Below are positions 35,776 through 44,806 of a stretch of 64,000 nt of DNA, in pieces. The notes beneath the pieces were generated by a model. The model did no database searches, had not been told where the DNA came from, and worked only from the letters and a program-made list of their open reading frames with translations. Every line of letters begins with the position of its first letter. The stretch's first letter is position 1. The stretch is from assembly GCA_963699495.1 (NCBI GenBank), contig CAVOUB010000003.1, positions 372,001-436,000 of the forward strand. The letters run 5' to 3'. The position numbers and the translations under genes were made by a program. Source of the stretch: JAIBJN01 sp963699495 (GTDB taxonomy: Bacteria > Actinomycetota > Thermoleophilia > Gaiellales > Gaiellaceae).

Positions 35776-36857
35776 CGGACGGCGTCGCCGGCGCGCAGCC
35801 GCTCGAAGGCACGCGGGAGCCCTGCGAGCTCGAGGCGGTCGCTGACCAGCTCGTCGAGGAGCAGGTCGCCCGAGGCGAAGAGGTCGACGAGCGCCGGCAC
35901 GTCCTCGTCGATCTGGGCCGAGCCCAGGAAGCAGCCCTTCAACGTCTTCTCGTTGATGAAGCCCCAGGTGTCGATCGTGAGCGTCGAGCCCTTCGGCGGC
36001 AGGCCGAGCACGACGGCGGTCCCGCCCGGGCGGACGGCCTCCCACGCCTCGCGGATCGTCTCCGGGAGGCCGATCGCCTCGAATGCGTAGTCCGGGCCGC
36101 CCCCGGTGGCATGGCGGACGCGCCGGCCGGTGTCGGCGCTCGGCCGCGCCTGGACGGTGGCGGTCGCGCCCAGCCGCTCCGCCAGCTCGAGCTTCTCGGG
36201 TCGCGTGTCGACGGCGACGATCGGGCTCGCGCCCGCCAGCCGCGCCGCCTGGATCGCCGAGAGCCCGACGCCGCCGCAGCCCCAGACGGCGACACTCGCG
36301 CCGGCCTCGACGCCGGCCGTCCTCGTCACGCCGCCCCAGCCGGTCAGGGCCGCACACCCCACCAGCGCTGCGACCTCGAGCGGCACGTCCTGCCGGATCG
36401 CGACCGCGACCGACTCGGGGACGACCGCATACTCCGCAAACGAGGAGACCGAGTTGAAGTGATGGAGCGGCGTCCCCTCCACGGAGAGGCGCGAGGTGCC
36501 GTCCGCCAGCGTTCCCGTTGCGGCCATGCGGCCGCCGAGCTCGCAGAAGTTCCGGCGGCCCTTCCGGCAGCTGTCGCACTCGCCGCAGGAGGGCACCAGC
36601 GCGAGGACGACGTGGTCCCCGGCCCGGAGCCGCTCGACGCCCGGGCCCGTCTCGACCACGACACCCGAGGCCTCGTGGCCGACGACGAGCGGCAGCGGCT
36701 CGGGCAGGTCGCCGTCGACCACGTGCAGGTCGCTCGCGCACACCCCGCACGCGGCGATCTTGACGAGCACCTCCCCCTCCTTCGGCGCAGCCAGCTCCAC
36801 CTCGCGGATGTCCACGGGGCGCCCCGGCTCCCACAGCACGGCTGCCTGCATCCGCAT
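35754..36857 (-). CDS. Zinc-dependent alcohol dehydrogenase (MDR family), copy A
   Basis: 367 residues. Catalytic zinc ligands lie in CGVCASDLHVVDG and GHEASGVVVE; the structural zinc is bound by four Cys in CGECDSCRKGRRNFC; the NAD-binding motif is GCGGVGLSAIQAARLAG. FDAWEAVRPGG-like segments near the C-terminus are standard. Two ATGs (36857, 36851) are possible starts. It is divergent from a second zinc dehydrogenase 41 bases away and convergent with the importer ATPase, so the importer and the Fae operon flank it. Confidence 0.88.
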   Translation of the reverse strand: MRMQAAVLWEPGRPVDIREVELAAPKEGEVLVKIAACGVCASDLHVVDGDLPEPLPLVVGHEASGVVVETGPGVERLRAGDHVVLALVPSCGECDSCRKGRRNFCELGGRMAATGTLADGTSRLSVEGTPLHHFNSVSSFAEYAVVPESVAVAIRQDVPLEVAALVGCAALTGWGGVTRTAGVEAGASVAVWGCGGVGLSAIQAARLAGASPIVAVDTRPEKLELAERLGATATVQARPSADTGRRVRHATGGGPDYAFEAIGLPETIREAWEAVRPGGTAVVLGLPPKGSTLTIDTWGFINEKTLKGCFLGSAQIDEDVPALVDLFASGDLLLDELVSDRLELAGLPRAFERLRAGDAVRQLVVFG

Positions 36858-36885
36858 CGTGCCGAGCCTAGCGGCTGGCGCGCCG

Positions 36886-36891
36886 TAGAAT
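36886..36891 (+). promoter_or_regulatory. -10 box TAGAAT before the dehydrogenase-Fae operon
   Basis: TAGAAT ends 7 bases before ATG 36899, with no ribosome site between, which fits a leaderless transcript for the operon 36899-41372. Confidence 0.4.
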
Positions 36892-36898
36892 CGCGCGC

Positions 36899-37996
36899 AT
36901 GCGCGCCGCCGTCCTCCGGGAGATCGCCCAGCCTCTGACGGTCGAAGACGTCGACCTGGCCGACCCGGGGCCCGGGGAGGTGCTCGTCAAGATCGCGGCG
37001 AGCGGCGTCTGCCACAGCGACTGGAACGTGATCACCGGGGCGACTCCCAACCCGCTGCCCGTGGTGCTGGGCCATGAAGGGGCAGGCGTCGTCGAGGCGG
37101 TCGGCCCAGGCGTCACGGCCGTTGGGGAGGGGGACCACGTCATCCTCTCCTGGCTTCCGTTCTGCGGCGAGTGCTTCTACTGCGTCCAGGGCCGCGGCGT
37201 TCTCTGCGACGTGGCGATGGCGGACATGTTCGAGGGGACGTTGCCCGGCGGAACGCTTGCGCTCTCCCAGAACGGGACGCCGCTGTACCACTACTCCTAC
37301 CTCTCGACGTTCGCCGAGCGCTGCGTCGTGCCGGAGAGCTGCTGCGTCCGTGTCAGGAAGGACGCGTCCTTCGACGTCGCCGCGCTCGTCGGCTGCGCGG
37401 TCATGACGGGCTTCGGAGCGGCCGTCCTGCGGGCACGGGTCGAGCCCGGGAGCACCGCCGTCGTCTACGGGGCGGGCGGCGTGGGGCTCTCGGCCATCCT
37501 CGGCTGCAGGCTCGCTGGAGCGCGCGCGATCGTCGCCGCCGACCCGGTGGCCTTCAAGCGGGAGACTGCGCTCGCGCTGGGCGCGACGCACGCTGTCGAT
37601 CCCACCGCCGGCGACGTCGCCCTGCTCCTGCGCGAGCTCACCGACGGCCGCGGGGCCGACTATGCCTTCGACACGGCCGGGGCGCCCGGAGTCGTCGCCC
37701 AGGCCTACGACGCCGTGCGGCGCGGCGGCATGGTCGTGTCGGTCGGGATTCCCCCGGTCGGGACGACGGCCGAGCTTCCGGCGCCGTCGCTTCCCCGCGA
37801 GGAGAAGGTCGTGACCGGGAGCTTCTACGGCTCGTGTCGACCTCATGTCGACATGCCGCTCGTCATCGACCTCTACATGGAAGGCCGGCTCGACCTGGAT
37901 GCGCTGGTCTCGCGAAAGTACGGGCTCGACGAGATCAACGAAGCCTTCGCCGCCATGAACGCGGGCGAGGTCGCGCGGGGGGTGATCGCCTTCTGA
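36899..37996 (+). CDS. Zinc-dependent alcohol dehydrogenase, class III/AdhC-like
   Basis: 365 residues. SGVCHSDWNVITG and LGHEGAGVVEAVG give the catalytic zinc site; CGECFYCVQGRGVLC the structural zinc; YGAGGVGLSAILGCRLAGA the NAD site. The insertion around the MFEGTLPGGTLAL segment and the overall form resemble thiol-dependent formaldehyde dehydrogenases of the class III type. Its stop overlaps the start of a formaldehyde-activating enzyme, which supports a role in aldehyde or C1 oxidation, though the thiol cofactor is unproven. Confidence 0.85.
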   Translation: MRAAVLREIAQPLTVEDVDLADPGPGEVLVKIAASGVCHSDWNVITGATPNPLPVVLGHEGAGVVEAVGPGVTAVGEGDHVILSWLPFCGECFYCVQGRGVLCDVAMADMFEGTLPGGTLALSQNGTPLYHYSYLSTFAERCVVPESCCVRVRKDASFDVAALVGCAVMTGFGAAVLRARVEPGSTAVVYGAGGVGLSAILGCRLAGARAIVAADPVAFKRETALALGATHAVDPTAGDVALLLRELTDGRGADYAFDTAGAPGVVAQAYDAVRRGGMVVSVGIPPVGTTAELPAPSLPREEKVVTGSFYGSCRPHVDMPLVIDLYMEGRLDLDALVSRKYGLDEINEAFAAMNAGEVARGVIAF

Positions 37997-38505
37997 GGTT
38001 CGCCGAGCGGACTCTCGTCGGCGAGGGCTTCGCCGGCAGCGGGCCGAGCGCCGCCCACGTGAACACGGTGCTCGGCCGCAAGGGAGGCCCCGTGGAGACG
38101 GCGTGGGCCACGGCGCTCGCAACGCCGAGGCAGGGCCACATCCCCTTCGTCGCCGTCCTCCGGCCGAATCTGCCCGTGAAGCCCGTGACCCTGTTCGTGA
38201 ACAAGGCGGACATTCGCGGCGACCGGCATGCGGCGCTGACGTGGGGCGCGGCCCAGGCGGGCGTCGCGCAGGGAGTGCTCGAGTCCGTTTCCGGCGGCGT
38301 GATCCCCGCGGATGAGGTCGACGACCTCGTCCTCATCGCGGCCGTGTGGGTGGACTGGGCCGCCGAGGACGAGGAGGCGATCTACTCCGGCAACGTCCAG
38401 GCGACGCGGGACGCGCTGGCGGCCGGGGCCGAGGGGCGCCCGGCGATCGACGAGCTCCTGGCGCTCCGCGCCGAGCCCGAGAACCCCTTCTTCCGGCGCT
38501 CGTGA
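37993..38505 (+). CDS. fae: Formaldehyde-activating enzyme (Fae family)
   Basis: About 170 residues matching the Fae fold (PF08714): an early VGEGF segment, His22 in AAHVNTVLG (the catalytic His position), GRKGGPVETAWATALATP, the hallmark GHIPFVAVLRPNLPVKP, and VWVDWAAEDEEAIY. Fae condenses formaldehyde with tetrahydromethanopterin; some homologues act on other C1 carriers. No ATG, GTG or TTG lies in front of the conserved region. The best start is CTG 37993, overlapping the previous stop (CTGA), or the real start is hidden by an error. Its stop overlaps the next GTG. Confidence 0.85.
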   Translation: MRFAERTLVGEGFAGSGPSAAHVNTVLGRKGGPVETAWATALATPRQGHIPFVAVLRPNLPVKPVTLFVNKADIRGDRHAALTWGAAQAGVAQGVLESVSGGVIPADEVDDLVLIAAVWVDWAAEDEEAIYSGNVQATRDALAAGAEGRPAIDELLALRAEPENPFFRRS

Positions 38506-39611
38506 GGATCACGGGCGTCCGCCTCCGGCGCCTGCGCTACCCGCTCGACCCGCCCTTCGCCCCGGCGTGGGATCCCGAGCCGCGGCGGGCGTTCGAGGCG
38601 ACCCTCGTCTACGTGGACACGGACGAGGGCCTGACGGGCATCGGCTCGGGCGACACGATGGACGGCTTCGACCGCTATGCGGAGCTCTTCGTCGGCCGGG
38701 ACCCGCTCGACGTCGAACGCCACGTCCGCGTCCTCGAGACGATCACCTTCCACGCCGGCCGCTACTGGCCGCTCGAGGCGGCCTTGTGGGACCTCGTCGG
38801 CAAGGCCCGGGGCCTGCCGGCCGCCCGGCTCCTCGGGGATGCCCTCGACGGCGTTCCGGCGTACGCGTCGACCGGCGATCGCCGGCCGGCCGCCGCGCGG
38901 GCCGAGTCGGCGGTCGAGCTGCGCGAGCAGGGCTTCGGCGCGTTGAAGGTCCGGATCGACAAGGAGCGGGTCGAGGAGGGCCTGCAGGCCGTGGAAGCGG
39001 TGCGAGAAGCCGTCGGGTCGAGCTTGGAGCTCATGGTCGACCTCAACCAGGGCTGGCGCATGCCCGGGGACGTCGCGCCCCTCCTCGACTTCGAGGCCGT
39101 CGACCGCCTCGCCGGGAGGCTCGAGGAGCTCGGCGCCCTCTGGCTGGAGGAGCCGCTCGCCGGCGACGACGTCCCCGGGCTCGCCCGCCTCCGCGCGAAG
39201 CGCGGCCTCCGGATCGCGGGCGGCGAGATGGCCCGGACGCAGCGCGAGCTGGACGCCTACCTCGACGCCGACGCGCTCGACGTCTACCAGCCGGACGCGG
39301 TCCTGGCGATCGGGCTCCTCCGGGCGCGCGAGCTGGCTCAGCGCGTGCTCGCCGGCGGACGGTGGTTCACGCCGCACACGTGGACGAACGGGATCGGCTT
39401 GCTCGCCAACCTTCACCTGACCGCGGGTGCCGGAGGCGGCCCGTTCCTGGAGTTCCCCTTCGACCCGCCCGGCTGGACGCCGGAGCGCCGTGACTTCATG
39501 CTGACCGAGCCGGTGCGCCCGGATGGCGGAGGCCGCCTCGCCGTCCCCGACCGGCCCGGGCTCGGCTTCGAGCTCGACGAGGACGCCGTCGAGCGGTACG
39601 CGGTGACCTGA
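38502..39611 (+). CDS. Mandelate racemase/muconate lactonizing enzyme family (enolase superfamily)
   Basis: 369 residues: an N-terminal capping domain (RITGVRLRRLRYPL) and a TIM barrel. Metal and catalytic positions can be followed: Lys in ALKVRIDKE, Asp in LMVDLNQGW, Glu in LWLEEPLAGDD, the GGEMARTQ region, Asp in VYQPDAV and His in TPHTWTNG. This points to a dehydratase or epimerase acting on a sugar acid or similar hydroxy acid by proton abstraction next to a carboxylate. The start GTG 38502 overlaps the Fae stop. Confidence 0.88.
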   Translation: MRITGVRLRRLRYPLDPPFAPAWDPEPRRAFEATLVYVDTDEGLTGIGSGDTMDGFDRYAELFVGRDPLDVERHVRVLETITFHAGRYWPLEAALWDLVGKARGLPAARLLGDALDGVPAYASTGDRRPAAARAESAVELREQGFGALKVRIDKERVEEGLQAVEAVREAVGSSLELMVDLNQGWRMPGDVAPLLDFEAVDRLAGRLEELGALWLEEPLAGDDVPGLARLRAKRGLRIAGGEMARTQRELDAYLDADALDVYQPDAVLAIGLLRARELAQRVLAGGRWFTPHTWTNGIGLLANLHLTAGAGGGPFLEFPFDPPGWTPERRDFMLTEPVRPDGGGRLAVPDRPGLGFELDEDAVERYAVT

Positions 39612-39614
39612 GCC

Positions 39615-40460
39615 GTGGCGACCTTCGACGTCCACCAGCACCTCCTCCCTGCGCCGCTCGTCGACGTGCTCCGGTCGCGTCGCGAGCCGCCTCGGGTCGC
39701 CGGTGGGACACTGGAGCTTCGCGAGGGCTCGTTTCCGTTCGACGAGCGCGCCAACGACCTGGGCGAGCGCATCGACCTCCTCGACCGCGACGGAACCGAC
39801 GTCGCCGTCATCTCCCTCGCCCCCACGCTCGAGACCGAGGCGCACCCGGAGCTGCGGGATGCCTACCACGAGGGGATCCGCGACGTCGTCAGGGCTGCGG
39901 GCGGGCGGCTCCTCGCCCTGGCCGCCGGAACCTGTCTCGACGGCTTCGCCGGGGCGTGCGTGTCCGCACAGGCGGTCGTCGCCGGCCTCGGAGGCCTCCC
40001 GGACGAGCTCGCCCGGGCAGGGCAGGTGCTCTTCGTGCACCCCGGGCCGCCGGATGTACCCCCGCCGGCCGCCCCGCCGTGGTGGGCGGCCGTCGTCGAC
40101 TACACGGCACAGATGCAGGCTGCCTATTTCGCCTGGCTCGCCGACGGAGCCGGGCGCCGGTCGGACGTGGACGTCATCTTCGCAGTGCTCGCCGGCGGGG
40201 CTCCCGTGCAGCTCGAGCGCCTGCACTCCCGTGGCGGTGAGCCCGCAGCCGGCCTCCGGCCGGGAATTCACCTCGACACGGCTTCCTACGGGGAGCGGGC
40301 GCTCGGGCTCTGCCTGGAGGCGTTCGGGAAGGAGCGGCTCGTCTTCGGAAGCGACGTCCCGGTGGTGGAGGCAGCCCCGACCTTGCAGGCTCTTGCCGGC
40401 CTGGGAGAAGCTGTGCTCGCGAGCGCGCGTTCCGAGAACCCCGGCCGGCTCTTCCGATGA
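39615..40460 (+). CDS. Amidohydrolase family 2 (TIM-barrel metal-dependent hydrolase/decarboxylase)
   Basis: 281 residues. The metal site begins with HQH in FDVHQHLLP and ends with Asp in VFGSDVPVVE, as in the ACMSD/amidohydrolase-2 group, which includes decarboxylases and lactonases. A mid-protein His is likely the HPG position (VLFVHPGPPD). The GTG start at 39615 lies 3 bases after the previous stop, and the gene overlaps the next by 4 bases. Together with the enolase-superfamily enzyme it could handle a lactone/sugar-acid pair. Confidence 0.8.
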   Translation: MATFDVHQHLLPAPLVDVLRSRREPPRVAGGTLELREGSFPFDERANDLGERIDLLDRDGTDVAVISLAPTLETEAHPELRDAYHEGIRDVVRAAGGRLLALAAGTCLDGFAGACVSAQAVVAGLGGLPDELARAGQVLFVHPGPPDVPPPAAPPWWAAVVDYTAQMQAAYFAWLADGAGRRSDVDVIFAVLAGGAPVQLERLHSRGGEPAAGLRPGIHLDTASYGERALGLCLEAFGKERLVFGSDVPVVEAAPTLQALAGLGEAVLASARSENPGRLFR

Positions 40461-41372
40461 CCATCCCTCCCACCCCGCTCGAAGCCGCGTCCCCGTCGCT
40501 GGCAGGCGGGCGGCCGCTCCTCCTCAAGCGTGAGGACGTCCACGAGCTCGGCGCCTTCAAGTGGCGCGGCGCGCTGCCCGTCCTCACCGCCTACCGTGCG
40601 GCGGGCACGGACAGCCGTCGTGACGGCGTCGACCGGGAATCACGGGGCCGCGACGGCCTGGGCGGCGGAGCGGCTGGGGCTGCGCGCGGTCGTCTACGCG
40701 CCGGAGGGCGCGGCGCAGGCCAAGCTCGACCTCATCCGTGGGCTCGGCGCCGAGGTCAGGCTCGTCGGGGCGGACCTCGACGAGGCGAAGGACGAAGCGC
40801 GCCGCCACGCCGCCCGAAGCGGAGCCCCCCTCTTCGAGGACGGCGCCGAGACGGCCCAGTACGAGGGCTACGGCGCAATTGCGGACGAGATCCTCGACCA
40901 GCTCGACGAGCCTCCGGCCGCGATCGTCGTCCCGGTCGGGAACGGCGCGCTCCTGGGCGGCATCGGGATCCGCGCGGCCGCCCGCGCACCTGCGACGCTC
41001 CGGATCGGGGTCGCCGCGAAGGAAGCCCCCGTGATGGTCGAGTCCTGGCAGGCCGGCGCCGCGGTCACGAGCGACCGCTCGGCGACGTTCGCCGACGGGC
41101 TCGCCGTACGCGTCGCGATCCCACTCGCCGTGGACGTCCTGGGAGAGGTGGCGAGCCGGATGCTCCTCGTGTCCGAGCGCGAGATCGCGCGCGCCGTGGG
41201 TGCCTACGACGACGCGGGCATCCGCGTCGAGGGAGCCGCGGGCGCCGCGCTCGCAGCAGTTCCCCAGCTCGACGACGTCGACGGCCCGGTTGTCCTCATC
41301 GTCACCGGACGCAACATCGACGACGCGCTCCACACGAGAGCCCGGGAGCGGCCCGAGTCCTTCCCCGACTAG
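40457..41372 (+). CDS. Threonine dehydratase-like PLP enzyme, interrupted by one extra base
   Basis: A fold-type II PLP enzyme. The Lys that binds PLP is in LGAFKWRGAL; after an extra base near 40610 the next frame gives TAVVTASTGNHGAATAWAA, the phosphate-side GNHG motif, then PVGNGALLGGIG, the Gly-rich phosphate loop, and an ending at TAG 41370. Both parts together are full length (~304 residues), so the gene is whole apart from one base. Likely reactions are dehydration or deamination of a hydroxy amino acid. It closes the operon that begins at 36899. Confidence 0.8.
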
Positions 41373-41392
41373 GGCTCGCGACACGCCCCACG

Positions 41393-42277
41393 CTAGCCGG
41401 CGGTCTCGGGAGGGCCCCGGCCCGCGGTCGTTCGCCGATAATGGCCGTCGGCCTGGGCAGCGAGCCCTGCGAGCTCGAGCTCGGTGAGCGCCACCGCGAC
41501 TTCGGCGCTTCCCACGGCGGCCGACCGCGAGATCTCGTCGAGCGTGAGCGCCCCTCCCGCGAGCGCAGCCAGGACCGCCTCCGCCTCCGGTGAAAGGCTT
41601 ACGAGGGGCGCCGGGGGCGTCGGGTCGATCCCGAGCACCTCGAGCACGTCACCCGCGGCGAGGAGCGGGATCGCGCCCTGCCGTATGAGGTCGTTCGTAC
41701 CCTCGCTCAAGGCCGAGGTGATCTCGCCCGGAACGGCGAAGACCTCGCGGCCCAGCTCGAGCGCGAAGTCTGCGGTGATGAGGGCCCCCGAGCGCCGGCG
41801 CGCCTCCACGACGACGGCGGCGCGTGCGAGGCCGGCGACGATCCGATTCCTGGCCGGGAACCGCCACGGCGCCGGCTCCACGCCGGGCGGATACTCGGAG
41901 ACGACGAGGCCGCCGCTCTCGACGATGCGGCGGGCGAGCTCGGCGTGCGCCTGCGGGTAGTCCCGGTCGATCCCGCAACCGAGGACAGCGACCGTCAGCC
42001 CGCCTACGGCCAGTGCCCCACGGTGCGCCTCACCGTCCACGCCACGGGCGAGGCCGCTGACGACCACGACCCCGGCCGCCGCCAGCTCACGCGCGAGCTC
42101 GCGTGCGACCTGGGCTCCGTACGGGGAGCAGCTCCGGGCGCCGACGATCGCCACCGAGGTCCGGGCCAGGATCTCCGCAGGCCCTCCGCGCAGGTGGAGG
42201 CGCGCCGGTGGATCATGCAACTCCGCGAGGAGCGATGGATAGCCCGGCCTTCCCCTCGAGACGACCGGATAGGTCAT
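41393..42277 (-). CDS. dprA: DNA-processing protein DprA
   Basis: 294 residues. The Rossmann core carries TSVAIVGARSCSPYG, VVSGLARGVDGEAHRGAL, TVAVLGCGIDRDYP and FPARNRIVAGLARAAVVVEA, all DprA hallmarks; a winged-helix DML1-type domain follows (LTLDEISRSAAVGSAEVAVAL). DprA loads RecA on incoming single strands during transformation. The start overlaps the comM stop by 4 bases, giving a comM-dprA pair. Confidence 0.93.
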   Translation of the reverse strand: MTYPVVSRGRPGYPSLLAELHDPPARLHLRGGPAEILARTSVAIVGARSCSPYGAQVARELARELAAAGVVVVSGLARGVDGEAHRGALAVGGLTVAVLGCGIDRDYPQAHAELARRIVESGGLVVSEYPPGVEPAPWRFPARNRIVAGLARAAVVVEARRRSGALITADFALELGREVFAVPGEITSALSEGTNDLIRQGAIPLLAAGDVLEVLGIDPTPPAPLVSLSPEAEAVLAALAGGALTLDEISRSAAVGSAEVAVALTELELAGLAAQADGHYRRTTAGRGPPETAG

Positions 42278-43728
42278 GCCGACAGCTCCGGCGGCGCGCG
42301 ATAGGAGAGCGCCTCTGCGACATGCTGGGCCTCGATCTCCTCTGCATCGGCGAGGGCCGCCAGCGTGGCGGCGACCCGGGCGACTCGGGCCCGCCCGCGA
42401 CCCGAGAGGGGCAACGTGTCCACCGCACGCACGAGCAGCCCCCTCGCCTCACGGCCCAGCCGCGGGCGCCGCTCGCTCAACCGCTCCGCGGCGGGCTCCA
42501 CCCGCTCCCGAACGCGGGCGGACGGCTCACCCGGCACTGCGTCGAGGTCTCGCCCCCGCGGGCGGGGTACGTGGACGACCAGGTCGAAGCGATCCAGGAG
42601 GGCACGCGAAAGCTTCATCCCGTAGGCGGCGAGCTTCTGCGGTGAGCACCGGCACTCGGCGGCCGGGTCGCCCCGGGCACCGCACGGGCAGAGGTTCATG
42701 GTCGCGACCAGCACGAAGCGCGCCGGGAAGACGGCCTGCCCGGCCGCCCGGGCGACCGCTACGACGCCATCCTCCAGCGGTTGGCGCAGCGCTTCCAGCA
42801 CGGGACGGTGGAACTCGGGAAGCTCGTCGAGGAGCAGCACGCCGTGATGGGCGAGGCTCACCTCGCCGGGGCGCGGGCCGGGGCCCCCGCCGACCACGGC
42901 GGCGGCTGAGGCCGTGTGATGCGGGGCGCGAAACGGCGGGCGGTCCACGAGGGGGTGCGCCGCCGAGAGGATCCCGGCGACCGAGTGGATTCGCGTGACC
43001 TCGAGCGCCTGGTCGAGCGTCAGCGGGGGCAGGATCGCGGGCAGGCGGCGTGCCAGCATCGTCTTCCCGGTGCCGGGCGGGCCTGCGAGCAGGACGTTGT
43101 GGCGCCCGGTCGCCACGATCTCGAGAGCCCGCCTGCCCCGCTCCTGGCCCCGTACCTCTGCGAGCTCGGGCCACGAGCCATTGGTCGCCGCGGTCGCCGG
43201 CTCCACTGGCTCGGGCCGGAAGCGGCCCTGGAGAAAGGCTCCGGCCTCGGCGAGGTGGCGGAGCGGCACGGCCTCGATGCCGGCGAGGGCGGCCTCGGGC
43301 GCCGACTCATGCGGGCAGAGCAGCCGTGGGAGCCCAGCGCGGCGCGCCGCCTCGGCAGCCACGATCGCTCCGGGCACCGGCCGAAGCCGCCCGTCGAGGG
43401 CGAGCTCTCCCACGGCAGCATGCCCGGCGAGCGCCTCCGGCGGGATCTGGCGCGAGGCGGCGAGGACCGCGAGAGCAATGGGTAGGTCGTAGCCGGAGCC
43501 CTCCTTGCGCAGCCCGGCCGGCGCGAGGTTGACCGTGATCCGCCGGAGCGGCCACTCGAGCTCGGCGCTCACGATCCCCGAGCGAACGCGTTCCTTGGCC
43601 TCCTGGCACGCCTTGTCCGGCAGCCCGACGATGGCGAAGCCAGGCACGCCCCGTTGGAGGTGGGCCTCGACCTCGACCGGCCTCGCCTCGAGGCCGACGA
43701 GCGCATGGGTGACGGCGCGCGCGAGCAC
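42274..43728 (-). CDS. comM: ComM/YifB Mg-chelatase-like AAA+ ATPase
   Basis: 484 residues: an N-terminal Lon-S5-like domain (GFAIVGLPDKACQEAKERVR), a Mg-chelatase AAA+ core (Walker A AGPPGTGKT, Walker B LLLDELPEFHR, FRAPHHTAS) and the C-terminal domain with a CPCGxxGD zinc-like motif (NLCPCGARGDP). ComM is a helicase that helps branch migration during transformation. The start is GTG 43728. Confidence 0.93.
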   Translation of the reverse strand: MLARAVTHALVGLEARPVEVEAHLQRGVPGFAIVGLPDKACQEAKERVRSGIVSAELEWPLRRITVNLAPAGLRKEGSGYDLPIALAVLAASRQIPPEALAGHAAVGELALDGRLRPVPGAIVAAEAARRAGLPRLLCPHESAPEAALAGIEAVPLRHLAEAGAFLQGRFRPEPVEPATAATNGSWPELAEVRGQERGRRALEIVATGRHNVLLAGPPGTGKTMLARRLPAILPPLTLDQALEVTRIHSVAGILSAAHPLVDRPPFRAPHHTASAAAVVGGGPGPRPGEVSLAHHGVLLLDELPEFHRPVLEALRQPLEDGVVAVARAAGQAVFPARFVLVATMNLCPCGARGDPAAECRCSPQKLAAYGMKLSRALLDRFDLVVHVPRPRGRDLDAVPGEPSARVRERVEPAAERLSERRPRLGREARGLLVRAVDTLPLSGRGRARVARVAATLAALADAEEIEAQHVAEALSYRAPPELSA

Positions 43729-43799
43729 GCCTTCGAGGCTACGGAGGAAAGGCGCACGAGTGGCGCGCGGATCGTGCCGGTTTCCTCACAGAGGTGTCC

Positions 43800-44171
43800 C
43801 TAGTCGAACCCGACGCGTTCGATGCGCCTGCCGTGAACGGCGACCGCCTCGAAGCGGACGTCGAGCCCGGCGAGGTCAGGCCGAAGCGCCAGCCAGGCCT
43901 CGGCGGCGCGTCGCACACGGCGCGCCTTCTCCGTCCCGACCGCCTCCAGTGGATCTCCAAAGCTCGTCCCGCTGCGGGCTTTCACCTCGCAGACGACCAC
44001 CGTGCCGCCGCGCCGGACGACAAGATCCAGCTCGTAGCCTGCTGCACGGGCGTTCGCGGCGAGGATGCGGTAGCCCCGGAGCCGGTAGTGGCGGCGGACC
44101 CGCCGCTCCGCCTCAGGCCCGAGCCGCCGTGAGGAGCCCGGCGCCGTCGAGGTCGTCCTCGAGCTCCGCAT
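43800..44171 (-). CDS. yraN: YraN/UPF0102 family nuclease-like protein
   Basis: 123 residues. GPEAERRVRRHYRLRGYRIL, NARAAGYELDLVVR, VVCEVKARSGTSFGDPLEAV show the endonuclease-like Glu-x-Lys core of UPF0102. The only sensible start is ATG 44171, which places the first 20 residues inside the end of rnhB in another frame (59-base overlap). Function is unknown but it is commonly beside rnhB, comM and dprA. Confidence 0.82.
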   Translation of the reverse strand: MRSSRTTSTAPGSSRRLGPEAERRVRRHYRLRGYRILAANARAAGYELDLVVRRGGTVVVCEVKARSGTSFGDPLEAVGTEKARRVRRAAEAWLALRPDLAGLDVRFEAVAVHGRRIERVGFD

Positions 44172-44799
44172 AGCAGCGCGCGTCGAAGGAGCGGCGGTGG
44201 ATCGAGCTCGGCCCGAGCCGGCGCACGATCGCCGAGTGCCCCGGCGTGATGTAGCCCACGTGCGACGCGAAGCCGTAGCCGGGGAAGACGGCGTCGAGCC
44301 GGCGCATCGCACGGTCGCGGACGACCTTGGCGACGATCGATGCGGCCGCGATCGCTGCGCTCTTCGTGTCTCCGTCCACGACGGCCTCGTGCGGCGGGGC
44401 GAGCGGCCCGAGCCGGAAGCCGTCCACCAGGCACGCCTCGGCGGGGGGCGAGAGCGCCGCGAGAGCCTCACGCAGGCCACGGAGGTTCGAGCGGTGGAGG
44501 CCGTCACGGTCGATGGCGCCGGGAGGGATCACCCGGACGGCGATGCGCGTGGCGCAGCGCGCGACCGCCCGGAAGAGCTCCTCGCGCTGCGCGGGATCCA
44601 CCTGCTTCGAGTCGTTCAGGAGCGCGAGCGGACGGACGGCGTGGTCGCGCAGGCGCTCGTAGTCGAGAAGGACGCCCGCCGTGACGAGCGGCCCGGCCAG
44701 GCTCCCGCGGCCGGCCTCGTCCGCGCCGGCGACGAAGCGGACGCCGAGACGGCGGTCGTAGGCGAGAAGCTTGCGGCCCGGACGGCGGATGATCGCCAC
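44113..44799 (-). CDS. rnhB: Ribonuclease HII
   Basis: 228 residues with the catalytic acids in AGADEAGRGSLAGPLV (Asp-Glu pair), VDGFRLG and AAASIVAKVVRD, plus the late YxSHVGY-like GYGFASHVGYITPGH block. RNase HII removes RNA from RNA/DNA hybrids and single ribonucleotides. The start is GTG 44799, 7 bases after TATCCT, with no ribosome site. Confidence 0.93.
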   Translation of the reverse strand: MAIIRRPGRKLLAYDRRLGVRFVAGADEAGRGSLAGPLVTAGVLLDYERLRDHAVRPLALLNDSKQVDPAQREELFRAVARCATRIAVRVIPPGAIDRDGLHRSNLRGLREALAALSPPAEACLVDGFRLGPLAPPHEAVVDGDTKSAAIAAASIVAKVVRDRAMRRLDAVFPGYGFASHVGYITPGHSAIVRRLGPSSIHRRSFDARCYAELEDDLDGAGLLTAARA

Positions 44800-44806
44800 G
44801 GGCGCG

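Noticed and set aside
35776..36938. Read-through of the fused ATPase frame beyond its frameshift
   Set aside because: Beyond 35458 the frame is antisense to the zinc dehydrogenase. The true C-terminus is found in the next frame and stops at 35775.
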